Numbered from the stretch's first letter, positions 1 to 12,909 are shown. The stretch: DNA of 64,000 bases from Bugulina stolonifera (GCA_935421135.1 OW285187.1:30505818-30569817), one strand, 5' to 3'. Translations and numbers: made by a program. The notes: generated by a model not told the origin, from the sequence alone.

Positions 1-39
1 ATATGCACACTTGATGCTCCCTATCCTTGATACACAGAA

Positions 40-129
40 ATGTCTAGTTCTAAACAAGGAAAGAATATTATACTTAGAGCTACAGGTATTCTTGATGATG
101 GAGAAAATATTATTGATGCTAAAGAATAA
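40..129 (+). CDS. possible terminal exon of an upstream gene (uncertain)
   Basis: A short open stretch of 29 codons ends in TAA at 127-129. A splice-acceptor-like sequence (acacag) ends at 37, so this could be the last exon of a gene lying mostly left of the window. No domain is recognisable and the stretch is too short to judge coding potential. It may equally be chance. Confidence 0.18.
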   Translation: MSSSKQGKNIILRATGILDDGENIIDAKE

Positions 130-312
130 GACAAGCCTCACACATCCCATTGAAAATTATCCTTTGGGCAAAACTGAAGTCAAGTAGCCTACTGTAATAT
201 ACTTCAGTGTGACTTTGAGAGCCAACTTATTCAAAATTATTTTTCCTTTTTAATTAATAAATTTAACAGCAATCTTCCCAATCAATAATGCTGTCCGTAT
301 ATAATAAGTGGT

Positions 313-1272
313 ATGACAACACATGTCTCAGATAAATGTTGCTCAGGAATTACGTGTAAATCTACATGCATGTATACACCAAGTATGTCTCAATTCTTTA
401 TGGTGGAGGAGATTGAACCTACTATAGGATATAGTGAACACCTTAACTACAGAGATTATCTGCAGTTGTCTGATGAGAAGCTGGTGACTCAAGAGATCAA
501 CTCTCACAGTATAGAGTGCTGCCCATATGTACTACCAAATACCGATGGTGAAAGTAGCTCATCTATCTTGTGCTACCAAGGTGAGAAATTACATGCACTT
601 TGCATTACCTAGTTAGTCTACTTTACATAAAGTGGGTTAAAATTTATGTATACCATTATCTATATTACCAGATAGAGAGATTCCAAGCATTGATATAATT
701 ATTCACACTAAGTAGGACTCGAGGTTTAAGCTGCTGCCAGATGTTGAAATTTTATTGTAATATTTTTAATGCAATACCAACACTTTACTAGTCAGCCGAT
801 GAGTTTTATGTTAATATGTTCTGTAATAATGGTCAATACCACCTGTCTACAAGGTTTCATGTTATATTGACTAGGCGTGATGTAACTCTGAACAGTTCTA
901 CATGCAAGTTTTAAACACCAACACCTACATTATTATACAATATAAGAGCAATTTTTGCAGTTCCCCAATGATGTATTATGACTTTTCTTGTTAGATAGGT
1001 TGACTGCTCACAATGAAAGCAAAGTTGAGAATAGAGAAAAGAAGCGACTTAACAACATCAACAATGCTTTTGAAAGACTGAAAGAGGTGATTCCTACTTT
1101 TCCATTTGAGAAAAGGTTGACCAAAATCGAAACACTGAAGCTGGCAATCTCCTACATTAGCATGTTAGAAGACATCTTAGATTCAGAGCTGGAGCCTGCA
1201 GAATTTTTGCAACAAGTCCTATGTGGGGAAAAAGAGAAATATGAATGGTACACACATGGTATGTTGGTGTGA
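313..1272 (+). CDS. basic helix-loop-helix transcription factor, group A type (PTF1/FER3-like)
   Basis: Two exons, 313-580 and 995-1272, joined in phase 1 (the split codon becomes GAT, Asp); 181 aa from the first ATG. The second exon carries the whole bHLH domain: basic region with N-R-E-K-K-R, helix 1 with N-A-F-E-R-L-K, the loop I-P-T-F-P-F-E-K-R-L, and helix 2 with K-I-E-T-L-K-L-A-I-S-Y-I. The loop and helix 2 resemble the PTF1A/FER3/TAL-related group A factors that bind E-boxes as heterodimers with E-proteins; the exact orthology is not decided. A TATA-like string lies at about 297-304, only 9 bp before the first ATG, so the in-frame ATG at 385 (157 aa) may be the real start. A GTATGT at 1259 could be a further donor, but TGA at 1270-1272 followed by AATAAA at 1313 fits a natural end. 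Confidence 0.85.
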
Positions 1273-1312
1273 ATGAGTAGAAATAGTGTATTATTTACTG
1301 TAACTGTAAGCT

Positions 1313-1318
1313 AATAAA
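1313..1318 (+). promoter_or_regulatory. poly(A) signal AATAAA of the bHLH gene
   Basis: A canonical AATAAA lies about 40 bp after the TGA at 1270-1272. Its position supports 1272 as the coding end. Confidence 0.5.
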
Positions 1319-1449
1319 AAGTAAATGTGTAGATACAGGATTGGGCATGCAAACTCTCTCTGATTATGTGCAATTGTTGGGCAGTAAGAAAGGACAACTC
1401 CATATGATATACATTACATGATTATACAATTATGGTAACTAGTCCATAT

Positions 1450-1976
1450 ATGCAGCAATATTGGCACTACAGTTGGTACTGGTCTTGTAGTATTATATAT
1501 TAGTAATGGTGATGCAGTGTTACATAGCATTTAAACAGTACATGGTGCAGTACAGAGTGTCTACTGGCCAGTCTTGCAATTCGAACCTACAGTAATTAAC
1601 TAATTATTGCACTGCACTTACACCATACTTACACTGTGTACTTGTAACTATGCGCTGTGCAGCCTAGATGTTACATTTGGTGTGTGTCCTCATAGCTAAC
1701 CTTGATATACTCTAAATAGGCTGCCAGTAACACTGATAAAGTAAAATTGATAAACATGTAGACAATTGAGACTTTTTTCCATGTTGGCTATACATTTCAC
1801 AAAATTTTTATTCTCCACATTGACTTGGCAGAAACCAAGTCAAAGTCATTCATGTGTTCAAGTCAAGTCACATTGGTGTGCAAGTCAAAGTCAAGTCAAG
1901 TAAACATTCAAGTCCAATTCAAGTTGACTTGTGACTTGACAAGTGGAGTCGAATCTATGACTTGGACCCAGCTCTG
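1450..1976 (-). mobile_element. 5'-truncated copy of the ACTTG-rich hAT-like element
   Basis: From about 1450 to 1976 the sequence is the reverse complement, with substitutions, of about 60.54-61.20 kb. Shared blocks include the one containing ttggcactac, a block with tggtgatgcagtgttacatagca, and the ACTTG/CAAGT pentamer cluster at 1822-1940. It ends with the terminal repeat GACTTGGACCCAGCTCTG at 1959-1976. The other terminus seen in the 60-kb copy is missing, so this is a partial, non-autonomous copy. Confidence 0.7.
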
Positions 1977-2992
1977 ATAACAGTAGCTATTGGCTATTGC
2001 AGTATGCGCATTTGAGTTTAGGAGTGGGTAAATACACCACGGTCCTTATTCCCAACACTGTAAATAGTATTTTTTGGGTCAGACACAAGTAATTTCATAT
2101 AGATAGTAAATGAATAGGTATGGGTTGCCAGTCTGGTAAAATCCCATGAGAATGTATGTATTCTGTATCTGTACCTGAGAATTTGCAAATGGAAAGATAT
2201 TTATTAATGTTTTGAAGAGCCATCATAGTCAACATCTAATTATCTACACCTTGTCAAAAGAGTTTCAATCAAAAACTAAAGTACATATATATAGCAGTTA
2301 CAACACATTCTACTTTTGTTCTAGAAGACATTGAGCAAGATATGATAAAACAATACTATTAGCAGAAATCAGCTTAAAATAACAGATGTCACATATGTAA
2401 ACTAAACTTAAAAACTAAAATATTTGAGAGTCTCTCTGAGCTAAAACAGTTAATTTGATAAGACAATTACTTACACTTATAAACACAATTTCCAACTAAG
2501 CAATTATATTATAAATAACTATATCTATTAAATAGTTACATGACAATAATTATAATAATGTAATATAGAGCAATCAGTGTTTAGAAATTGAAATATTTCA
2601 CCAATAAATATATCCGTGATTCACATTTGAATATACACAATTACTTTTTTTTAGAGTTATCAGCAAGATTGAACTGGCTTAACTGGGAAAACTTGGGCAT
2701 GCACCTGGACCATTTTCACTGACAATCGATTACCACTTAGTGGGAAATTCTTCAAAAGAATCCCTGAAAGAAACGGTATTCTACTAACTCACTAGAAAGT
2801 TATCAAAAATAAAGTGTGAATAATTTGTGCAGACTATAGTAATTTGGCTAATAGCATTATTTATATACTATATTGTCACATAAATAACTTGGGATTCAGT
2901 TTTAGAAGTTAATTAGCTAAATACCAAATATTGTTACCCAGTGATTCCTCGACAACAAATATAATTTTAATAATATAACTGTCTACTTTGCT
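1977..2992. other. intergenic, no gene seen
   Basis: AT-rich sequence with no ORF or splice-consistent exon I can support. It probably includes the 3' UTR of the minus-strand hydrolase; no exact AATAAA was found just after that stop, only an AATATA variant. Confidence 0.4.
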
Positions 2993-5900
2993 TTATATTT
3001 TGGCAAGAGTATCTTGAGTGTTAAAAGCAGCAGTGACAAACTGGACGCATACTCTGTCTAAGTATGTCGTTCCTCTTCCGAATAATGTGTCTACGAATCC
3101 CACATGGCCACCATAATCGGTCATTAGAAGAGCTATATGATCTGTCTTTGCAATATCCTTTAGTGGGATACCTAAACATATTATGTATAGCATCAAATAG
3201 GTTATCAGCGGAGCATTGTGCATATACAACTGATGTACAAAGCAGTGACCAGAGACCTATGAATTAAAAGCTAAGGTATGGACATGTGGATCTACAAATG
3301 AAATCAATGGAGAAAAGAATCACGCATGGATTTAAATACAACCCAATAACTTATGCATCAAAATCCTGATCATTCATTATTGGAAAAACCAAAGGTTTAC
3401 TCTAAATAAGAATGAATTCTCACATATAGATTATCTAGGTTTTGAATTAAATAATGAGCCATGAAAGATGATATTAAGCAAAGCTATTCACTACAGATAA
3501 TTACTTACAATATCCAGGAGAGAAGGGGTCATCTGCAGCATTCAGTGCCAGTAAAGGGGTTTTGATTAAATGAACTTTATCAGAAGCCTTTGATGTTGAA
3601 TAGTAATGGTCAAGTGACTCAAATCCAAATACTTTAGCAGTGAAACTTTCATCAAACTCATGAATGGTATTGCTCTACAAGACAAGTTTTAATTTATAAA
3701 ATTACAAGTAAATATATTTGGTAAAAATATTACAACAGAGTTGAAAGGAATAACAGAGTTGACGAAAGCTGAATGCACAAAGTCAACGATAGTGCACAGT
3801 CAAATTTATATACTCACTGCTCTGACGTGATCAAAGTCAACTATCCCCTCAAAAAGATGAGCATTGCTACAAAAATGTACAAATACCATTTGTTAATACA
3901 TTATAGTTGTTGTCATTCATTTTCATACACACAGAAAATTTATAAATATATTATGCTTCATTCCAACTCTAAATCGTAAATTTTGCAGCTCAAAAGTTTC
4001 ATATGACATCTGGCAGGATAGCATTATATAATGCATGTATCGTGTACAATCTATCCCGTTCAATGCTTAAAACTTTCCATACATTTAAGCAGAAAAGAAC
4101 AGTTCTGGATAAAACACAGGAGCCAGAAAAACTCTAATAATCGATAACATACTCTTCAGCGAAGGCCACCAATCGTCCAGCAAGCCGCCTGTTAAATAGA
4201 GCTAAGTTTAGAGGAGTAGTCAAAGTTTTCATCGACTCGAAGGGATTCCATGGCATAGAGATTGTCATGGCTGCCACCAGTTTACTGTCTGCACCAGTTT
4301 TAGCCAAGTAGTGGAAGAGAATCATCCTGCATTATTACACAAATGCGTTAAAAATAACTGACTAGAAATCCTAAAAATTGTCATTATAATATCGCCAATA
4401 AATTCATATCCACCAAAGAAATATATATAGTGACAAAACAAAATATGAGTAGCAGAAAACTACTCATATATATACGAACCCTCCCAGAGATGTTCCAACA
4501 GCAGCAAGAGGAGCTTCGGGGTACTTGGTTTTGATGTGATTGACGACATACTCTATGTCGTCTGTGTAGCATGCACAATAAGATTTAGCAGTCTGAAACA
4601 GTAGAGAACCTGGCATAAAAATATTGCTTGATTAGAATTTCACTGTTAAATTGAAATTACTTTGTATTATGAGCAAATTGAAGTATCAAAGAGGGTCAAT
4701 AACATTGTTCCAATTTTTTATTTGAACTATACAACTGCTAGTAAGGGTAACTCCACAGCCATATTCTATATTTGATTCGGAAAATACCCACCGAATAATG
4801 AAGCATTAAGACAAAGCAACGACATCAGTATACTGACCTTCAAGCCTTTGCCACCCATGCCTCTGTATGAGAACACAACCAGCCTAAAACATGATAGAAG
4901 TGTGAACATATAGGCCCTACTGAACTTGTCATAATCTCAAGCAGTGGTGATGAGATGAGCTTCTAAAATGTGCTAATTAGTTGCAGTACTTGCCTGTAAC
5001 CCTCCTTCTCTAGCCGAGAAGCAAAATGAAGAATGTAGTTTGACTCATTGTTGCCAGTTAAACCAGGTAGAAAGAGAACAATTGGTCTCTTGTTTTCATC
5101 ATGCTGTTTGCTACCAGAATTGTGTTTCCAGTGCAGATGAACCTCACCATCATCAGGCAAATCAATATCTTCTGCTTCATCCCACAACACTCTGGGAGTC
5201 GTTCTCAGAGTAGCACCAGCAATTGTTTGCATAGTTGTACCAAACATAAGGAAAAATGGAGAAAAATTCTCTTGTGATGCAGGTATACATGTTTTTACAA
5301 ATTTCTGCAGCAATCCTTGTTTGCAAATAAGTTGTGGGATCTAAAAAAGTAGATTGTGAGAACTAATCGGAATATGAATAATGCTTTGTATACCTGTTAC
5401 AGTAAATGAGTAGGTCTATATAGTAACATCAAAGTGAGCTAGGCACAGCAAATTCAATTAGTGAAAAAAATTGGAAAAGCCTTCGTTCTTCGCAAAAACT
5501 TTAAGCAAGAGAAGACGTTTTATCTTTATAATATAGACCTATTTAATATTGTCGGTTGACTCCCAAAACACCACACACATGAATCTAAGACAAGCTAAAT
5601 TTATCCGAAAATGCACCATAAATGGTTCTGAACTGCATGTGACACCTAATAGTTCGATTTACATCATTTAACAGGTTGGTTTACACTTTAAACTTTACAG
5701 ACTTAGAGTCAAGAGTGAGAGTCTGAGAAAAGAGACTTATGTGATGTTGATTTTATGTGATACCATAATAAAATTTTATTAACTATTATTTAATTTGTTA
5801 ATTTTTTATTTTACATTTACTACTTTAGGTCTAATATTATATTATCATTATGTGGCAATTAAATTATCCATAACAAACTTTTTATTTAATATAAATATTA

Positions 5901-6035
5901 TTTACTTACTTTGCAAATTTTGTACTTATAATATAAAGCAAATGCCAGTCCAACGCTAACAGAAAGCTTGGTGATAAAAGCCATGCTACCAATGGAGTTA
6001 AACCAACTATGTACACACTCCGCTATCACATTCAT
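2993..6035 (-). CDS. ABHD3: ABHD1/3-type alpha/beta hydrolase, membrane-anchored
   Basis: Eight exons on the minus strand: 6035-5910, 5340-4994, 4883-4838, 4592-4480, 4326-4153, 3866-3818, 3674-3509, 3171-2993; 1200 bp, 399 aa, close to vertebrate ABHD3. Exon 1 gives a short N-terminus with one hydrophobic segment (about residues 17-36), as expected of a membrane-anchored hydrolase. The catalytic triad is visible: nucleophile Ser208 in G-T-S-L-G-G, acid Asp333/334 in N-A-A-D-D-P, and His363 in Y-G-G-H-V-G-F. The conserved Y-R-G (N-R-G in vertebrates) is in exon 3. The family comprises phospholipases acting on medium-chain or oxidatively truncated phosphatidylcholines; that substrate is known for vertebrate ABHD3 and only inferred here. 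Intron 2 has a GC-AG donor (cag|gcaagt). ABHD1 or ABHD15-like identity is not excluded. Confidence 0.92.
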
Positions 6036-6349
6036 TGTGATTGTTCCCTCTTTCAATTTCCTTCAACTGTTCTCCATTGGATTTTTCTAAACAGGAAACG
6101 GAATGCTTCCCCTGCACTCCGATACGGTAGCTTTAGTTTCTCATAGTAATCTCTATTTTTTTTATCTCAGTATCTCTGAAGTTTTTTGCAGTCAATGTAT
6201 CCATTCTACTATTTACTTTATATTAAAATAAAGCACCAAAGTATGAAAAACATTTCAGTTTCTTTTAGATGAATATGTATTTGTAATGGCGTCCGCAATC
6301 GCGTGTTTAAACTAGCCTTTTTAGAGAAAAAAAATGGCAAACAAAATTA

Positions 6350-6414
6350 AACAAAGATAGATAGTGGAAGGATCCACTACTATCTTATATCTATTATCCA
6401 CTATCTTTCATTAA
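6350..6414. repeat. short inverted repeat (mini foldback)
   Basis: About 60 bp bounded by aaagatag(atag)tggaaggat on the left and atccactatcttt on the right, with a second internal hairpin. The ends match the terminal repeat of the 356-bp element at 56639-56994 (caaagatagtggaagg), so it may be a solo or collapsed derivative. Confidence 0.5.
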
Positions 6415-6674
6415 AGCTGACAATTCACTCCATTGGGATTGTTTTCAAGATAGATAGTCAGTGTGGTGACAGGTTACTAAATTATTGGGTAACCTAACCT
6501 GTCGTTTCTAGGATTTTCATTTTTATTTTTATTTTACATAACATTTATTTAAAAATATTTTATATCAACTGATAGTCATAGTCATAATTAATAATCATAA
6601 TCATAGCCATAGTGGTTAATTATAATTATCATTATATTAATCATGTTTGTATTATCATTGTTATAATAATAATT

Positions 6675-8170
6675 GTACTCATTGTGACCCCAATACACAA
6701 ATCAGGAGTGCAAGATGATGCAAATAATTACAGGCCTATCTCACTAACTAAGTATTCCATGCAAACTACTGGAGCACATAATCCTTGGGGACCTCCTTGA
6801 GAAAATAGACGGTTTTCCACATAACCGCCAACATGGCTTTCGAAAAGGCCTTTCTTGTGAAACCCAGCTTTGCGCCACCATGCACGACATTCTTATCGCA
6901 ACAGACAAAAATCACAGTGTTCACGCAGCTGTGCTTGATTTCAAGAAGGCATTTGACAGAGTACCTCATGCCCTACTTATCGAGAAGCTGTTTAGTATTG
7001 ATAACCTAGATGATTACATAAAGCGATGGATATATGATTTCTTGTTAGGAAGGACCCAATGTGTAATCCTCAATGGCAAAAAATCATATAAACTACCAGT
7101 TACCTCCGGCGTACCCCAGGGCTCGGTTCTCGGCCCTGTATTGTTCCTTATTTTCATAAATGATCTTCCAAAAGAAGTAGACTGTGAAGTCGCACTATTT
7201 GCTGATGACACACTAATGTACCAAGCTATCACTTGCCATGAGGACACCTTGAGATTCCAGAAAAACCTGGAAGCATTGAGCGGCTGGGCTGTTAGATGGG
7301 GAATGGACTTCAACATAAAAAAGAGTAAAATTATTCAGTTCAACAACAAGGGCCTCTCCCCAAGCTACTCACTTGATGGGCAGTTACTAGACACTGTTGA
7401 CGAAGTCCGATATCTGGTCCAAATCCAAGCTGACATGAAATTTACCGCACACATTCAGAAGAAAGTTATAACCGCAAAACAGCAACTGGGAATGGTGAAG
7501 AGGGCACTTTTCTGGGCTCCCAAGAAGGCTAAATTACAAGCTTACAAAGCGCTTTGCCTCCCACATCTGGAGTATGCAGCGGCTGCTTGGGATCCTTGTT
7601 GCAAACAAGAAATTTCCAGTATTGAGCTGCTGCAGGACCAAGCGGTGAGATTCATTGCAAATATCAAAGGGAGGTTTGGAGTGGAAGAAGCGAAAACCAA
7701 ACTTTGTCTGGTTCCACTGCTTAAGAGAAGAAAAGACCAAAGAGTGAATCTTCTGATGCGCATCCTCTCGAAGGAAGAGCACCACCCTTCTCTGTCAGCT
7801 TCCTATGATAACATCATCAACAAGCCAATCACCACAATGGCCACCAGATCCCAGACTCGTGGGCTCCCTGCCACATTCCGTACAAACGGCTCATCATTCC
7901 ACAATAGCTTTCTGCCGCGAACCATTCGAGATCTTAAGGGAGAAAAATAATTCTGCAACATACACTGCCAACAATGCCAATACATAAAAACAGGGCCGTC
8001 ACAGGACCTGTGCTGAGGCCACTACAGCATAAAAATTGACACTTAATCATATTTAGCAAAAGCTAACACAAATTTTGTTACTACAGTTTACTCAAATGAG
8101 GCACGTCCCTTCCACTCACCCTAGTGGTCTAACGTGATGACTACTCTAAGTATGCTAAGTAAGTATGCTA
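6675..8170 (+). mobile_element. 5'-truncated non-LTR retrotransposon (LINE), reverse transcriptase part
   Basis: Reverse transcriptase of a Jockey/CR1-like LINE. The long open stretch 6880-7950 encodes D-F-K-K-A-F-D-R-V-P-H, G-V-P-Q-G-S-V-L-G-P-V-L-F and the catalytic F-A-D-D-T (about 7200), then the post-RT region ending with F-L-P-R-T-I-R-D-L. Homology begins upstream at about 6675 (H-K-S-G...Y-R-P-I-S-L) in a different frame, so there is a frameshift near 6745-6760. The endonuclease domain is absent. After the stop, a 3' tail with gcacgtcccttccactcacc at 8101-8120 runs into short repeats of taagtatgc near 8150-8170, a microsatellite-type LINE end rather than poly(A). It is inactive; clade assignment is tentative. 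Confidence 0.85.
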
Positions 8171-8399
8171 AGTATTGTATTAATTATCTCAGATTCAGAT
8201 AGGAACAGTAACAGTTGAGTTGTTCCAAACTTAAGATTAGATTTCTGCCACAACTAATGTATACCTAACCTCTAGCACACTGTTAGTAATGATGCATTCA
8301 ACTTCAACTTGCACAATATGTGATAATAGAATGTTCTATCAACGACGAATCAGTAAGATGGATACAAATCAAGCCATCTTCCTTCAATCTCCGGTATGC

Positions 8400-9420
8400 A
8401 TATGCCTTAGGTGCCCAGTGCTCAGACCGGTCTTGTTACTTATCTTCATGAACAACCTGTCTGAGTATGTCAACTGTTCAGTAGGACTCTTTAGTCTTTG
8501 CATGCAGCCTCACAGGTATGTCATGTAGTTTCATACCAAGAACTATCAGAGACACCAGAGGAAACACATGCCAACAAACAGAACATGGTGTAAAGCTGTA
8601 ACCAGAAGTTCGTAGGCCTAAAGGAGGACTACCATACTACCAAAAAGTGCTAACAAGCAGCAGATTGCTGTAGCCCCTGTAGCCAAACAAATTGCTCACT
8701 GTTAGCCAAATGAGGCGCTCCTTAATACATTTAGTGTTCTAGAGTGTACGGTGTATTCAAAGATATTGCCTGGTCCGATAGATGGGGTATGTCATTCAAC
8801 ATATTAACATATCCTAAAGCAGTTTTATTGTTATAAGCTTCAACTCTACTGACAGTACTCTCGAGTACACCTTGAATGGCTCAGTGCTGGATCATGTTGA
8901 TTCTACAAGATACCTCAGCATGACACTGCAATCAGATTGCAGGTTCGTCAACTACATATTAAAGAAAGAACGTGCTAGCTGCCAGAACTCACTTTGGGCC
9001 CCTGAATGAGCATTACTGATCGCTTACAAGGCCTTGTGTCTTCCTCACCTGGAGTATGCGAGTGCTGCATGGGATCCAACAAGTAAGATAGATAGAGTCG
9101 AATGCTGCCCGATTTACCAGCAACATTAAAGGGCGAGGAGATATTGAGAGAGCCATGAACAAGCTTGGTCTGCATGCAACCACTTAACCAGAGGAGAAAA
9201 ATTGTAGAGTGGGACTTTTCCTGCGGATCCCCAAGAAGGAAGAACAGCACCCTGCTCTCATCGCTGCTTATTCTGACTTATTGAACAACATCAACTTTCT
9301 GGAAAATACAATGTAGTTTTCTACCCTGCTAATCACTGTCCAACAATGAGGCACGCCCCCTTCTGCCCCACCTAGGTGGTCTAGCGCATTGCAAATATTG
9401 TTGCAGGTTAATGTAAGTTA
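8400..9420 (+). pseudogene. second, heavily decayed LINE copy
   Basis: Fragments of the same RT and C-terminal region appear in different frames: L-I-F-M-N-N-L-S-E-Y-V-N-C at about 8440, then from about 8775 to 9290 pieces equivalent to the post-RT region of the neighbouring copy (L-P-H-L-E-Y-A-S-A-A-W-D-P near 9040-9080; F-T-S-N-I-K-G-R-G near 9110). Stops and indels interrupt it. The tail at 9347-9390 matches the 3' end of the first copy (gaggcacgcccccttctgcc). The two copies lie in tandem and in the same orientation. Confidence 0.7.
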
Positions 9421-11066
9421 ATCACTGTTTCTTAGAATTTTAAACGACTATCACCATCTATCATGATCATTCTCCTCAGAAATAATTAGATTCTCCTATT
9501 TATTAAATAGAGTATTAATTATAATACTCTTTTTTTGCTTATGTTAAATTATGTTATGTTTTTAATTAATTTATTACCTTTGACTTTAAAGTATTCAATG
9601 TTTGAGGATTTGACCATTCTAGTCAGTTAGGTAACACTTTTAGCTTCAAGATGATATGCAAATTGACTATATTTACTTTATTTACTTCAGTGTAATCAGA
9701 CTGTAAAGTTTATATATTGCCAAAAATGCTCAGCTATTCGACAATAGGTGAATAAGTGACGTCACTTGTTCAGGTTATCACTAGTGCGAACAAGCGGCAC
9801 ATTGACTACTAGTTCTATGAGCCGCGCAAACACTGATTGTTCTAATGCAAATTACTATGAATCACCGGTCTATATTTAGTATTCATGCAACATGTACATA
9901 GCTTAATTCTTCAACTACTAATGTGTAAAGGGGATTCTACTTTTGTCCCGATGATTTGCTGAAATTTGTCAATGAACATGGGCTTGTTTACAATTGGTTT
10001 TAATAGGTCAACTAGTTATGTGCACTAGTACAATAAACTAAACTATAATTGTAAGGAGCATCATTCCCACAGTAACAATGGTAACAATTGACCTATTTAT
10101 AACTAACACTCTCTCATTGGTTGTCTTTGTTTCTTTGTTCAACTATGTGGATGCTCTTTCATACTGAACAGACAAGTGACATCAATGAATAGTTGGAAAT
10201 TCCTAGCAAAATTTCCTGAGCTTTTACAAAATCACTATATTTCAATGGTTTTTGGGGTTCAAATACAGCCATTTGTACATGTTCAACCAAGTCAAGTTGG
10301 GTATCATTCTGAAGCCCAAAATATGAACTTACTAACTGAAATACCTATATTTTGAATTTTCTACTACTTTAAATTAATATAATATTATATATAATGTTAC
10401 ATTTAATTTATATTATTAATAATTATAAACTATTGTTACTATTATTATTAATTGCCTATGTTAATTAGCTTAGGCCTACATAATATTATTATTATATACA
10501 TGTATAAAGTTTAATAAAATTTTCAATTAAAGCTGTCAATTATTGTTATGCCTTTAATATGAATATTGTAATTGTGGTATATAATTTGGTGAAATTATAA
10601 TATAAATAAAAAATAAAATATATTTGGTTATTTTATATCTAATTTTATTTTAATTATGATTACTTCAAAATAGTTTCCACAGTCCTCTGAGACTGGTAAC
10701 CAGAGACTCATAGTAACGCTTTTATTCATCAAATAATCATTGGAATTGTAGATGGGCCTGAATAACGACAAGGATTTCACTGGACTATGACAAACAATAT
10801 GACTCTCGTTAGGGTTTGAAAACCAACCAGCATTGTCCAATGCTTTATTATATGTACAGGTTTATTGTTCTAGCAGCTCTGCTGTGATCCAATGCTCCGT
10901 TATAGTTTAAACAAAGTAAAACTGCATAACGATGGTAGTGCATAGTGTTCACTTGATATGTTGGCAGATCCATGTGGATTTGCCAGCCTAGCATCAATTG
11001 GCAATACCTAAACCTAACTGACTTTATAAATGGTTACTACAATATATTTACAGTGTCAAGCTTATA
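9421..11066. other. intergenic AT-rich region
   Basis: No coding exon is supported. Sequence from about 10370 to 10640 is almost pure A/T with TAATAT-type runs. The last part probably contains the ADRM1 promoter and 5' UTR; no sharp element was recognised. Confidence 0.4.
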
Positions 11067-12909
11067 ATGGCATCAGCACTATTTGGAAATTCGGCACAGC
11101 GACAAGTGGGAAAGAAAAACTTGGTGGAGTTTAAAGCTGGAAAAATGTATCTTCAAGGAAAGATGTGCCATGCAGATAAGAGGAAGGGAACTGTATTCAT
11201 TCATCAAACTGAGGATTCGTTAATGCACTTTTGCTGGAAAGACCGAACTACTGGTAAAATTGAAGAGGTAATACAGTTTTACGCTTTCAGTATTGATTAA
11301 AAATACAATACCATCTATTATAAGAGCCATTGCACGGCTATTATGTTTCGACTTTCAAAGTTATGTTATGAGTTTATTTTATTCCAGGATTTACTCATTT
11401 TTCCTGAGGAGACAGAATTTAAGAAAGTTCCACAATGTACCACTGGGAGAGTTTATGTGCTCAAGTTCAAAGCGTCTACAAGGAAGATATTTTGGTTGCA
11501 GGTGATTCTATAGCATTCAAATGCAATGTAACTTCATGTATTTCATAGCTCTTTTGGAGCTGATTCAAAATATCAAATCCTATATAGCTGAATGGTGGTT
11601 TAAAATGGATGAATAGTACACTTAACTGACATTCAATGATAACATGTAATGTAGGAACCCAAATCTGACAAAGATGATGAATATTGTAAGAAAGTGAATG
11701 AACTACTGAACAATCCACCTTCTGTTAGCTCTGGACGTGGTGGTGGCTTTGGTGGTGGAACTGGAGGATTGGCCGATCTTCAGTCATCAGAACTTGCAAA
11801 CCTTGGTAACACTTTATACTCATGTTAGATACAGCAATATGTTTGCTCTTATAGAATATTTGTAGTTGATTTAAAGAAACAACGTCAGTTATTTAGTTGT
11901 TCGTAATTCTGATACTTGCTAAAATAGGCAAACCTTGTATTGGAAGATTGTATATTACTATTTTAGGAGACAATGATTTGTCTAGCCTGCTCGGTGGTAT
12001 GAGTCAGGAGCAATTGTTGCGTCTGATTGGTGGTGTTGGTAGTCTCGGTGGAGGCAATACTGGGCTTACCAATGCTCTTCGAGGAGCAGGTAGACCTACT
12101 AGTACTCAGAGTCAAGACTCTGCCATGCCCATCAGAGTACAGTCTGCTCCCGAGACACAACCAAGTGGAGAAGAAGACGCTGGCACCCCTCAACCAAGAC
12201 CTGTGACAGCTGCTGCTTTGCCAGGTGGTCCACCTGCTGCCGACTCGAGAGCAGGTGCACAATCCATCCAACTTAGTGACCTCCAAAATGTTCTGTCAAA
12301 CATTCAAGGTAGGTCTCCATTCTGAGTTATTTATTGCTATACTCGAATCAGTCAATTAGTCGATGGTCTGAACTCACCTAAACTAGCCCCATTGTAGTAT
12401 TTCTATATTTTTAGTGCCAGAAGGTGGTGCTGAGCCAATAAACCTGGCTGAAACTTTGAATTCTGAAAAGATGATACCCATACTTGCTGACAAAGCTGTT
12501 CAAGAGAGACTTGCTCCCTTTCTCCCACAAGATGCATCTATTCCTTCTAGTGAAGCAGAGTTAAGAGCCACAATATCGTCTCCACAGTTTCAGCAGGCAT
12601 TAACTAGTTTTAGCAGTGCACTGTCTAGTGGTCAGCTAGGACCTGTGTTAACACAGTTTGGTCTTTGTGAAGCTGCTGTCACAGCTGCCAACCAGGGAGG
12701 TGAGATACATACTTCTGTATAAGTCAGTCTTAAAAACATTTTGCACTCAAAAATTGTTCAGTTCCCTAGATGATTAAACAAAGAAATTCATGCTTTTCCT
12801 GGATTACCAGGAATTTTAACGAAAATATCTATCTTTAGATTTGCAAGCCTTTGTAAAAGCTATGCAAGAGGACGAAACCAAGAAAGAAGAAAAGATGGAT
12901 GAAAGCTAA
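11067..12909 (+). CDS. ADRM1: proteasomal ubiquitin receptor ADRM1/RPN13
   Basis: Six exons: 11067-11267, 11388-11501, 11655-11805, 11967-12308, 12415-12699, 12839-12909; 1164 bp, 387 aa (human 407). The N-terminal Pru domain (about residues 17-120) spans exons 1-3 and keeps [23 protein letters not shown], the ubiquitin-binding loop L-I-F-P-E-E and I-F-W-L-Q. A Gly/Ser/Pro-rich linker follows, then the C-terminal DEUBAD domain (about 255-372) with S-P-Q-F-Q-Q-A-L and G-Q-L-G-P-V, which in known RPN13 binds and activates UCH37. The protein sits on the 19S particle through RPN2. The charged C-terminus ends K-K-E-E-K-M-D-E-S. It is convergent with Staufen (185 bp between stops). Confidence 0.97.
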
